Of a DNA stretch of 64,000 nucleotides, positions 38,535 through 49,139 are shown piece after piece (within the stretch, counting starts at the first letter, position 1; every line of letters begins with the position of its first letter). The notes under the pieces were generated by a model that was not told the DNA's origin, searched no databases, and saw nothing but the letters and a program-made list of their open reading frames with translations. The stretch comes from Viscum album. Taxonomy: Eukaryota > Streptophyta > Magnoliopsida > Santalales > Viscaceae. A program made the position numbers and the translations under genes. Location: NCBI GenBank assembly GCA_963277665.1, contig OY728123.1, positions 633,576,915-633,640,914 on the forward strand, written 5' to 3'.

Positions 38535-38690
38535 ATCAATACATTGTACATGGATAGTGCTTGATCCAAGCATATGACTGGTAACAAAAACTTCTATGAA
38601 ATGATTATTCAGATGAAAGGGGTAAATTAACATTCAGAGATAATTGTTAGGGAGAAATAATTAGTATAGGTAACATTGTTCATTTTTAAA
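38535..38690 (+). pseudogene. Copia aspartic protease remnant
   Basis: Reads NTLYMDSA*SKHMTGNKNFY. This matches the Copia protease active site 'w.lDSGCSrHMTGd...F', with the catalytic Asp and Ser kept and Gly changed to Ala. The flanking sequence decays into stops. About 70 bases later the text jumps to the end of RNase H, so protease is truncated at its C-terminal side by the deletion. Confidence 0.85.
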
Positions 38691-38754
38691 AAACATTTAT
38701 TTCAAATGATTTTTTCCCTAAATGTCTTACAAAAAAACAAGATTTCATACTTCA

Positions 38755-38850
38755 ATTTATCTGAATGCAAGATCAACTTATTGATATTTTCATAAAATCA
38801 TTACCCTCTGATAGATTTGAATACATTTAACCGAAGTTAGGAATGATAGT
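38755..38850 (+). pseudogene. C-terminal end of Copia RNase H
   Basis: Reads QDQLIDIFIKSLPSDRFEYI and then *PKLGMI. This matches the terminal Copia motif 'eQlADifTKpL....F..lr..LGv'. It follows protease almost directly. Integrase, reverse transcriptase and most of RNase H, about 3 kb in a complete element, are therefore absent. Confidence 0.85.
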
Positions 38851-39387
38851 TGTAAGGTAATATTCCATAATGACTTCTTGTTGAAACCTATCTCCTTACA
38901 TTAAGGAACTCCTTTTCATAGCAGGTGTATATTGTTTCCAAATAATATATTTCTCATTTTTAAATTTGTTCGTAATAAAAATTTTACAAATAAATTTTTT
39001 TCATATTAAAACTTTTTTGAAATCATATTTTTTGTAATAAAAATTTCCATAATCAAAATATTATATATATTTATTTTAAAATTTTCAAATTCTAATGTTC
39101 TTCAAAAATAATTTTCCCCATTAAGAATAAATTTCCTAGCAATCTGGGTGGTATGTCATATTTATTAAATTTTCATAATCATATTCTAACATGTTTGTAT
39201 TTTTATCTTGTCTTAAGAAACTTTTTGGATTCAAATTCACTTAAATATGAATATTTATCTTGAAAACCTCAAAATATCAGATCCTAACCATTCCCTTCTT
39301 CAGCTATCACCTCAATCATCAGATATGATCAAGAGTTTTTTGACCATTAGATCCATCATGGAAATTTTAACTATCATCTCAGTCGCC
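38851..39387 (+). other. AT-rich spacer between pol remnant and env-like region
   Basis: About 540 bases with no motif of note. A small frame, 39,247-39,474, starts MNIYLENLKISDPNHSLL and has no recognised family. The spacer ends in a TATA box. Confidence 0.5.
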
Positions 39388-39395
39388 TATATAAA
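39388..39395 (+). promoter_or_regulatory. TATA box upstream of the env-like region
   Basis: TATATAAA in the context GCCTATATAAAGACAC, about 140 bases before the ATG at 39,531. It lies in a slightly more GC-rich patch than its surroundings. This is the arrangement of a separate internal promoter. Function is inferred only. Confidence 0.4.
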
Positions 39396-39530
39396 GACAC
39401 ATAGTTGGTTGTCCATTATAAAACTTCAAATCCTTCAAGTGATAAAGTTATTACCATACTTATGGTCATTCTAGATCTTTAGGGTTTCCTTAGTTCTGAA
39501 TGTCTGTTTGAAGCCTCTCCTCAGAAAGAA

Positions 39531-41838
39531 ATGTCGACTGTAAAGGAAATATGTGAATGGATGATATACAGAGAATGGATAGTTGATTAAAATTTCTTTT
39601 TTAAGTATGGTATTATTATTTTAAGGAATATCAAGCGGAATGGTTGAGATAGTCAATTTATATCAAATATGAAGGAACAAGATATAGTTTATCTGGAGTT
39701 TTTGTTAGAATTTTACGAATAATTATGTTTCTTCAATGAAGGTGGGAGAGATATGTTTTCTTTCAAGAGATATTTAATGCCTTTCTCCCATTCTTACAAT
39801 AAGGATGTATGTCAAATTGGATTTCTATATGAATGTGAAGCTGAATTTTTCCCCAATAAATTATCTTATCTATCTGCTTCATTTGAGAAGGAATATGATT
39901 TACATTTCCTTGGCTTTAAATAAGTAAAGACTCCAACTATTATCCATCTATTAATAAATTTCTGGATTCTATAATTATGGGTTCAAAGTTTTATAATTCT
40001 GAGAAAATGAAATAAGGATACACTAACAAAAAGTGACATCTATATTTTGGATTTTTTAGTAAACCACAGGAATATAAATCTATAGAAGTATATCTAGATT
40101 ACAATTTTGAAAATAACGAATGGAAATTGATGTCCCAAATTATCATGTATTTGACCATTCTCACCAAAATTATAGTTACTTTTTTAGAATTGTTCAAAAT
40201 CTCTTACAGTCCTAAGCCAAGACATTACAATGTTATACTTATGAATGATTATACCTTCAGAAGGATGATGGATGGGTTATCTAATTAACCAATTGAATTT
40301 TATGAGATACCTAAATAACAATTAAGACATTCTCTGATAAACTAGAAGTGGATGAGACGTCCAGGAAGGGTGTAAGGAAGAAGATTGAAAATGAACCATA
40401 AGAAAAAGGAAAAATCCATTAGTCTTGGGAAACTAAATCAGAACACCTAAAACTAATGAAGAAAAAGAAATACCCTAATGCAGTGGTGGAAATGTGGACA
40501 GAGGATAAGAATAATAAGAGGGAAGTGAGCCAACATTTGGAATGGACCCTGTTGGGGAAAAGGCCTTGAAGATGAAGGTTGTTGAAGATAAAGTGATGTA
40601 AGGGAATGTAAATAAGAAGAGGATGAAAATTACTGAATCCATGATAGTTTAAACCATTCTTAAGACTGCTGAAAAATATTATGAACAAATCAAGATAGAA
40701 GAATCATTTTTGAAAGAAACACTCCCTATGACTCAATGAAAGATGATGGTGATTAATGAAGATATATTATGTAATTTAGAGGATTATAATGAGAAGGATA
40801 GTTCTTTTGGAAACTATCAATCCGAACAACTGATGTTGATTTTTCAAAACAATATACTCTGGGAAAAGAAGAAAAAGTCCAAGAAGAAGTGAATAAGAAA
40901 TCTGAAAAAATAAAGTAGCAACCATGATTTCAATCAAATAGATGATTTTGTGGCAGGAGGTGAGAACAAAAACCATGAAGATGATAAGATTGTTCAGTTA
41001 TAAGATGGGGAGCATGAATCACCCAAAGGATAAGAGATCATTCCTTGAGCTGATAAGGGAAAACAAATGTTTGTTGCTACTCCTCGTAAATCTATGGTGA
41101 TAAAAATATGTTGGGGCTTCATCAATGAAGAATGTTAAAGATATTTAAAATGAATACTCACCAACCAAACACTCTGATTTGATATCTTCCTCTCTTGGAC
41201 ATGATTTTGTTGTACAGTAATTTACGTAGTTTGTGGATATTATTCCCTTATTTTTGAGTATACACTCGAGGTTCCATAGACTTCAACACTCAATTAATCA
41301 GAAATAATATTCAATCCCCATGCATATGGATAATTTTGTAAGGCATGAGGTGGATTTCAAAACATTCTTTATTTAATATGAAGCTCATATAAGATCATGT
41401 AAGAAAATTACAAATTGTTCACAGAAGAAAATCGAATATCTGAGAGCCTTTAATGATTTTCAAGATAATTTGAAGGATGATTTTAACACCAATGATGGTA
41501 TTTTTTCTGATCTTACTAAGATATTCGAGTAAAATATTACTCTCGTATAGAAAACATGGATGCAAGAAGTCATGGAAATGAATGGGAATCTTCATCCAGT
41601 GGCTATGAATTGGAAGAAAGAAAGGCATATTGTGATTAAGTTTGTAGAGAATATTGTTAAGAAAGAATATTTTTTGAAGGCTCAAAAATATATTCTTAAG
41701 GCTCAGGAAAAAATGAAAAATTCCTTGTAGAAAAAACATGAAGATCAGGATCAGCAGCACAAGTGTGTAGAAGAAGATCACAAGGAGATAAAGAAGCTGA
41801 AAAACATTGTCAATAAGTTAATGTTGATGGATAAATAA
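39531..41838 (+). pseudogene. Env-like / extra gene of the Copia element, degraded, with C-terminal coiled coil
   Basis: A 2.3 kb region after pol, where Sireviruses carry an 'envelope-like' gene of unknown function. The proposed start MSTVKEICEWMIYREW at 39,531 follows the TATA box. Near 39,690 a stretch reads YLEFLLEFYE, reminiscent of the 'lv.EFYanl' motif of the plant-transposon protein domain often found there. About 40,320-41,000 is Lys/Glu-rich. From 41,400 to 41,835 the frame gives heptad-like helices (KKIEYLRAFNDFQDNLKDDF, KKHEDQDQQHKCVEEDHKEI), a probable coiled coil, ending at a TAA at 41,836. Stops and frameshifts are frequent. I see no clear signal peptide or transmembrane helix. 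The family assignment is inference from position and composition. Confidence 0.55.
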
Positions 41839-42060
41839 GGATAATTCCACCACATTCCGATCTTTTGATCTACTTTTCCTATTTTTAAAAATTCTTTATA
41901 TCATAAGGGTATTTTTGTTTTTCTACATATATTTGTTAGTTTATTACTTATTTTTCAGTTACTATATTTTTTTCATTATCATTATTCCTTTTTGAACATC
42001 ACAAATTGGGAGAAATTAGTGATAAAAAAAATTCTATGTAATGAAATGATTTCCCTATGT

Positions 42061-42069
42061 AAGGGGGAG
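42061..42069 (+). other. Upstream polypurine tract copy of the Copia element
   Basis: AAGGGGGAG, 230 bases before the 3' LTR. A third G-run (ATAATGGGGG) ends at 42,180. Multiple polypurine tracts ahead of the 3' LTR are a described Sirevirus trait. Confidence 0.55.
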
Positions 42070-42290
42070 TTCATATAAAGGTTTTTCTTATCAAAGAATA
42101 TTTTTGTATGCATGAAAATGTAAAATATCTTTTAGGAAATCAAGAATTTGATCATTAGGGATTTCAAAACATAATGGGGGTGTTAGGTATATTCACAATG
42201 ATTCATATGTAAAGGGATTTATGTTATCTTTTATATTAATAATGACAACTATAAGTTATTTATTTTTTGAAAGGATGTTTTTTATTTCCA

Positions 42291-42300
42291 AAAAGGGGGA
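42291..42300 (+). other. Polypurine tract next to the Copia 3' LTR
   Basis: AAAAGGGGGA lies immediately before the 3' LTR start at 42,301. This is the primer site for plus-strand DNA synthesis. The adjoining LTR start has changed from TG to TA. Confidence 0.8.
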
Positions 42301-44120
42301 TATTTTGGAGTCAATATGGTTTCCTTATAACTTTTTCAATCCTCTATGTTTTTAAAATCCCAAAATCTCAAAATTGAGGAAAAATATTTTTTCCCCATCT
42401 TAATATGTAAAATTTACATTCCTCTAGTAAATTTTATCATTAAACAGGTTTTCATTGTTCATTTTATAGTTTCAATAAATCTAAATCTTTTTTTTACTAA
42501 AGGCTAAAATTCGGTTTCATATCTACAACTTCAGAATCTTACAAATCCTTAGTTATAGAGTATTCTATTTTCAAAATCCATAGTCTCTGAAAAACAAATT
42601 ATGAATTCTATGAAAATAAAACTCACAATTCTCTGAAAATATGACTCCAAATTAAATGAATATCAGACTCTGTATTCTATGAAATTAAGTCTCTGAATTC
42701 TTTGTAATTCAGACATCAATTTCTCTAAAATTAAGACTCCAAGTTCATTAAAAATTAGACTCTAAATTTTCAAAAAATTCAGATTCCAAATTCCATAAAA
42801 TATAGACTCAAAATTCCATAACAATCAGAGACCAAATTACTCATAATTGACAGTCCCATTAATTATAATTCAGACTCCAAATTCATCATAATTCAAACTC
42901 TTAATTCCTATGAATTCAGACACTGAATTCATAAGAATTCAGACGCTGAAATCCTTATAATTCATACTCACGATTCCAAAGAATTCAGATTCCAAATTCC
43001 TCAGAAATAGGACTCTTAATTCCTAAGTATCTAGACTATTAATTCATTAGAATTCAGATTCCGAAATGTATATAATTCAAATTCTGAATTCCTTCAAAAC
43101 AGAATCTGAATATTCATGATTTTAGTCTCTATTTGATTATTTGGTTAGACTCTGAACTATATTTTTTCCTAGACTCCTGAAAATATATTTGGTTAGACAA
43201 CCTTATTTTTCTTAAACTTATTATAGTTATGGAGAGATGTCATACATTCTATTTCTAACTAACCATTGAATGAGTGACACGTGTAAAGGACCCTACAAAA
43301 ATCAAGGACATATATGACCATTGAAGGATGCCTCCGACTATTGGAGAAGTTCCTAGAATAGGAACTCATTTGAAAGAGCTCCACAATGATTGACTGAGAG
43401 AAACTGTTGATCCCACTAGATATTTCATGTGGGTGATGTGATTTCTAGAGAGAGAGAGAGACTCTCATGCCTTGTGTGTAGTAAATATCTTGTTTATCTT
43501 GCTTCGTGCAACTCTGATTGTTGTTGTGTACAATCGAATACTTTTTGGGATATGGAAAAAGAGGTGTCGAGTACCTTAAAGTTTGATGACTTCTATGGAT
43601 AAAACGAGAGAGGTTCTGATAGCCTTAATGTTCTAGGGATTGCAATGATAGCAAGAAATATTCTGATATTCCAATCTAGGGATTACCCTTGTGTTGGTAA
43701 GAGGCGCATTATTGAATGTATAAATCAATGGACCTTTATCCTAGGTTATTTGATACCCTAATATTTTGGTTAAATGATTTAATATTTATTACTTATTTTT
43801 TTTCAAGTTTATTTCTATTGTATGTTGATAAATGATTTATGCATAACCTTCTTATACATTCTTGTTATTTTTTATTCTATGTTAAGTAAGATTTTATATG
43901 CTTTAAGGAAGAATATTTTCCTTGTAATCTTTTCATAAGTTTCATTTCCGGAATCATATTGTAGGATCCTATCAAGTTTTTAGGATTATAAGAGGACTTG
44001 TAAATTTGTCGTATTTAACATTGTAAAGCAATATATTCCATAAGGTTAAAAACGAACGCTTTTAAACATACAATCCCCCCTATTGTAATTGAGCATTTAC
44101 ATTCATATTTCAATCCTGCA
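42301..44120 (+). repeat. 3' LTR of the Copia element
   Basis: About 1.82 kb, homologous to 34,725-36,442. It starts TATTTTGGAGTCAATATGG (partner: TGTTGAGTAAATATGG) and ends ...AATCCTGCA. It is longer than the 5' LTR mainly because its tandem array has more units. An (AG)7 microsatellite at 43,447-43,460 replaces non-repetitive sequence in the partner. Confidence 0.87.
42590..43110 (+). repeat. 23-bp tandem array in the 3' LTR
   Basis: About 22 units of the same 23-bp family as in the 5' LTR, again with CTGAATT/AATTCAG arms. It is roughly 90 bases longer than the partner array, so units were gained or lost after the LTRs separated. Confidence 0.85.
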
Positions 44121-46760
44121 ATCTTATCCTAATTCAGATGATCGTGGTAGCATAGCAAGATGAGGGCTCAGATTCATAAGTAATTTCACTGATCAATTGG
44201 GACCATGAAAAGGTCATGTGATCTATATCATATGTCAAATCAGAACCACAACAAGATTTTTTGTTTTACACAACATGTGTTCTTCAACTACACATCTTAT
44301 AGTCTAGTTTTTCATGAAAAGCCTATATTCTTAAATAATTCACACGATCCCACCTCCCCAACTGATTTACTCTTTTTTACCACCTATATATGGATGAAAA
44401 TACCCTTATCTATCTATTATACGCATTTTATGGGAATAATTTTGAAATTGCTCATTATCATGAAGCCACACTTCATCATACACACCTCCCATCATCTTCC
44501 ACTCAACATAGACCCAAATACACTAAAAAAATCTAACACATCAATCCATTAAGAATGGTACATTTATATATCACCATACAAGACCTCCACTAAAAAAACC
44601 TCCTTGAATCAAGTGGTCTGATAATGCTCAAAATGTCCCTATAAATAATGAACCATGAACCAGTGGGGAAAGAATGAATAATGATAAGAAAAATGGGTCA
44701 AACTAATAATGAAAATTAGGGATAAACATTGTTGTACTTGTGTATTTAGAATATACATGAAAATTAGGTAATTAAGGATGATATAATTTATAAATAGAAT
44801 AATCAAAATATAACTATTTAATCATTTGATGTCATTAGGGTAAGGGTAGGAAAACTCAATCAGAAGAAGATATATATATTAATATATATCCATAAAATGT
44901 ATTTTTATCATTTTTGGAAATAATATTTGATAAACTATTACTCAATTTAGTATATTGAGTTGGTGATGAAATATTCCTTCCAATTATTAGGATGATCCAT
45001 TGTGTTCACTTCTCCTAGATTATCCTCAATTAGATTGAATGTTATATTCTAATATTGATCTACTAAATAATTCTCAAAACCAACTTCATATTTTTCCAAC
45101 GGTTATGCATCATAACCCGTGAATTTATCATAATAGTTCATTTATAGTGGTATTATATTACATTATTTAAAATTAAATTAAGTAAATTTATTTATTAAAT
45201 TTAATTAATGGAACATCCATCATTTATCTTATCATAACGGCTATCACTAGAAAAAATTAGTTAATCCCTTTCGAAAACCATATATTCTAGATTTAATCGC
45301 GGTCTTAGATTTCCAAATGAAGAAACTAATATAGAGATAACCCTTTATATATGGGTGTATTTCTATGTGTGAAATTATTATATTTATAATATTAATAATA
45401 TCATTTTCAGGCTCATTGGGACACGAAATCTAACGCCATATCCATGCCTCACTCCATGAATATTCCAGAAAATATGAGAAATCCTTACATGAAAAACCAA
45501 CATCACAAAAATTATATATTTATTCCATTACAAAAATAACATATTAGTATAACATACATATTGGTTTTATATTTTGATATATTTATAGAGATTATTAGTA
45601 GTAAAAATAATAAACAATATCAACATGGAGTGTTATTTACTATATATCTTTTTTCAGAAAACCTCTTTAGGTTTTTATGTAAATCCTTACTAGATTTTCC
45701 CTTATAAAAAAAAGAAATATCTGTCATTTGGAGGGTTGTAATAATTTGATTGGAAATTATTATTCATTCCAATGCGGTCTGGAAGTGTTGATGGGGGAGG
45801 AGACGAGGATTTCTTTTATACGTTGGGAGGGGACGTTCTTTGAAAATACAGGGAGAATTATCAAAATAATACAACATGATAAACATTAAAAAGAAAAATT
45901 ATTCATGATAATCATACATTGAAATGAAAAATATAAGAGTTCTAAATATGGTCAACTTATAGTATTTTAAAATTATTAATCTCCTATCATACACTAATAT
46001 ATTGGTTTAAACCCCCAGATAATCATGTTTCAACCATAACCACTATAATTATTTTTTAATGTTTTTACTAATCATTATGAAAAAAAACTAAGTTCAAATT
46101 AGTAATTAATTTTAATTACGGTGATTCGAAATATATGAATAATTTTCTAAATTTCAAATCATTGCTGATGTATAATTTATTTTAAAATTAAACCTACCGA
46201 TACGATTAATTAAAGTATTTCTAATGAAAACTTCTCATGAGTACACGATGATAATATATAATAATTAAACATATAAATGATTAAAATGTCCTAAATGGAA
46301 ACAATAATAAAAATATTATTATTATTTAAGTATTTTTAAAATTTAAAATATATAAAAAAGTGTATCCTTTAAATATTTTTAAACGAAAAAGATGTTTTTG
46401 AAAAATAATTCTTTAAATTTTGGCACTATACATAAAAAAATTATTGATTTAGAAAACATCAAAAAAGTCACCCTAAGATAATTTTTAAATTATATTAAAA
46501 AAATAAATTTTAGTTATTGAAATATTATTTATAAATTTTGATCAAATTAACATTATACTAAGTGTACAAAACATTAAAAAACAATATTTTTATAAAAATA
46601 TGATTTTTTAGAAGTAATTTTATTTTTATTTAAAATTATTATTATTATTATTTATAATTAATTAAATAAAAATTAATGTATTTATACTTGCGAATACCAT
46701 ATAATTATCATTATCTTGTCAGTCTTATTTATACCCCTTGATTTAACGACTAGGTTATAA
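44121..46760 (-). repeat. Right LTR of the LARD-like element, outer part
   Basis: Continuation of 32,590-34,724 beyond the Copia insertion. Homology with the left LTR is followed at 44,385 with 27,450 (TTTTTACCA then ACACCTTTGAC/ATACCCTTATC), 44,451 with 27,531, 44,650 with 27,735 and 45,030 with 28,080. On the minus strand the outer end reads TTATAACCTAG, compatible with a decayed TGTAAC-type LTR start. The frame at 44,205-44,552 has no recognised domain and matches LTR sequence. Confidence 0.65.
45813..45820 (-). promoter_or_regulatory. TATA box of the LARD-like LTR
   Basis: The minus strand reads TATAAAAG, followed by C-rich CCTCGTCTCCTCCCCC. It lies about 940 bases inside the outer LTR end. 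The spacing to neighbouring landmarks resembles that in the 13.7-24.5 kb Gypsy LTRs, which suggests related LTR families. Confidence 0.45.
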
Positions 46761-47679
46761 TGGTATACTGTGACAAGGTTCCTTTAGACTCAAGGATTGG
46801 CATATCTCAAGATATTGAACATAATGTTATTCTTATTAATTCAAGGGGTTCTAAATTGAAGATTATGATACATTATAATTTTGGAATATAATCATGATGG
46901 ATTTGAGTAGAATGGAATAATGCCCATTTTTAATGAATAATCCTATAAGGAGTATTTGATCATATTTAAATCTAAGGAGTTCTTCACACATGAGTAAGGG
47001 AACCAGAAATTGATGGTGTATAAAAATCACATCATTTTGGTGACATATTTTATAAAAATGTTTTTAGGAGATTATACATTCAATTTTTTTTCAAATTATT
47101 CCTAATCTAGATACATCTCCAAATATGACAACTAATGTAGATGTGTGGATAAGTAAATGATTGTTGAGATTGACCTAGCATGTTTGTAAAGGTTTACCAG
47201 AGTTCCTTCTTTTAATAGTGGTACCTGTAGTGGATATTATTAGGGTAATAAGATGTGTAATTAATTTCAATGTGTAGATAGTGATAGTGATCCTTATAAT
47301 AATTTTCCACAATATCTTGAGGGTTTAGCACTGTGTCATGATAACATTGTGTCCAGATGGTTTACATAAATCGTTTTTGTACCATTGCTACAATTACATG
47401 TAAATCATGTGTACTCCATGATCACATCACAATAATTTATTTATATTTTTCTACTCATATCTCTGGGGTAGTATTATTGATAACAAAAGGATATTTTTTA
47501 CAGATTGATTCCTTATGGATAATATTGTATTTGTAGTAGGCCTCCTGAGTGAATCAGTTACATCAAGTTGTGGTGCTTCATATAGATGTTAATGATGGTC
47601 CTACATAAGTGAGATGTACCATTTCAACAAATTTAATCAAAAAATATTCTATATTTCAAATAATTTCATCTAAAAAATT

Positions 47680-48070
47680 CTTATAAACATGTATGATAGA
47701 TCTTTTAGAACATCCAGTTGTGGAAATTCCATTTGTTATGGAATTAGTGAAGCCACTATGAAAGAAGAATTTGAAGGGATTCTGATTCATCTCATGATAT
47801 TAATTAACACTTAATTTGTATCTCATTAGAGATTTTTATTTCCAAACATGATCACCTTAAATTAAATTACCTGTATTGATGAGATAACTGGTCACAATGA
47901 TTAGTTCAATTCTTTATCAATAGTGGTTTTCATTCAGTATGACTACTAGGTTGTCCTATATGTTTTTATTGGAGTGTGACATGATTTCAAGTTTAGCATG
48001 AAATTCTCTTCAAGATTAATAAAATTTTATGTCATTGTATGTGAATGATATTTTCATTGATGTATTATGT
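47680..48070 (+). pseudogene. Gypsy reverse transcriptase remnant
   Basis: LEHPVVEI near 47,706 is in the position of 'ipvV.EfpdVF'. Near 47,910, VQFFINSGFHSV matches 'kvFskIDLrSGYHQv'. YVNDIFID at 48,037-48,060 matches the active site 'YIDDILIYS', with the first catalytic Asp changed to Asn. Frames differ between blocks. Weak individually, but in the right order and direction with the RNase H and integrase downstream. Confidence 0.6.
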
Positions 48071-49139
48071 AGAGAGCTTCCACTAATATTGATGTTACTT
48101 ATTAAGGTATTTTCATATGATTTTTTGTTCTAGAGAGGTATGAATAGTTCATGATTCACAAAGTGTCAGAAGCTCAGTTGATATCGATGGCATCTTACCA
48201 TACAATGTTAGCAGTAATAATGATAATAATAATATAGCTACATGATTTTAGGGCCATGTAATTTATATACATGAGTGTTTCAACTTGGGAAACTCTAATT
48301 ATCATTCTCAAGAGAAGTAATTGATATATTTTCATTTGATTATATTGTCAAATGATAAATTTTGTAATAGAAAATAGTAAATATATATTTCCATGAAATG
48401 TTACTTTTATTAATTAGTTGAAATAGTAAATTGAGTTTTATTAAAATGATCTTCACTAGGCATATAACCATTATCCAGTCCATGAGATAGATATTTCAAT
48501 GACCACCATTAGCATTTGGGATGTCCACTTAGAAGTCTTCGTTATTTCATATTTCCATACTAACCATACTAAAGTATTCATGGTGTTGAGCACTATTGTT
48601 TTTCAATAATATCACACTACATAGTGCATGTTGTTAGTTTATCACATTATTCTATACATTATGTCTGAATAAAATCATGCATATCATTTGGGGAATGTTT
48701 TTAGCATTTTTTATCATGACCAATATGAAAAATGTCCATAAATAAAATTTTGGATATGATAAATTATGATTCTGGGACATATGATTTGGGAACATGGTAT
48801 ATCACTTAATCATGAAATGTTGACGAATTTAATATCCCATAATGATCCATGGAATTTCTCTAGAATTAAAATAATTTTTTGGTTTTATAGGATATTATTT
48901 GTTGGTTTTAAATAATTTAATTATTATTACCCTAACATTGATAGATATCACGATGAAGGGGGTGAAGATCATATCTGATTCGAACATTCAGGCTTCCCTC
49001 AATGAACTAAATAGTATTTTACCTATACCAAAATCCTAGAGCTACCACTGGTTGAGAATCAATATATGTTTTTTTAAGATTCGTTGGGTATTTTTTCACT
49101 ATTCCATTATTATATGGGTTAATGAGGTAGCTAATGGCT

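Larger units (their letters stand above)
34725..44120 (+). mobile_element. Ty1/Copia Sirevirus-like retrotransposon with internal pol deletion
   Basis: A 9.4 kb element with LTRs 34,725-36,442 and 42,301-44,120 in direct orientation. Between them are gag with a zinc knuckle, an acidic gag tail, protease, only the last RNase H codons, then a TATA box, a 2.3 kb env-like region with a coiled coil, and several G-rich polypurine tracts. Gag of this type, an extra region after pol and repeated polypurine tracts are known traits of Sireviruses. The flanks ATCAT (34,720) and ATCTT (44,121) are a plausible decayed 5-bp target duplication. It lies inside the right LTR of the LARD-like element. Confidence 0.88.
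25102..46760 (-). mobile_element. LARD-like LTR retrotransposon, minus strand, interrupted by a Copia element
   Basis: Two homologous non-coding blocks form the left LTR (25,102 to at least 28,600) and the right LTR (32,590-34,724 continuing at 44,121-46,760). A minus-strand PBS, TGGTATCAGTGTTTCC, lies at 32,571-32,587, two bases from a CA terminus at 32,590. Some 3-4 kb of interior between them shows no gag or pol that I can recognise. Long LTRs plus a non-coding interior resemble LARD elements, which are mobilised by the proteins of autonomous relatives. The right LTR was split by insertion of the Copia element. An extremely decayed autonomous Gypsy element is the alternative. Confidence 0.6.

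Noticed and set aside
41419..41781. 120-codon minus-strand frame in the Copia element
   Set aside because: It is the antisense shadow of the plus-strand coiled-coil end of the env-like region. Its Phe/Leu/Ile-rich translation comes from Lys/Glu/Asn codons on the other strand.
34995..43110. GAATTC/GAAATTC steps as heat-shock elements
   Set aside because: A heat-shock element needs alternating GAA and TTC with two-base spacing. Here the spacing is mostly zero or one, so the motif does not fit.
44205..44552. 115-codon plus-strand frame MKRSCDLYHMSNQNH...
   Set aside because: It lies wholly inside LTR sequence homologous to 27.3-27.7 kb, where the frame is not kept. No recognised domain.
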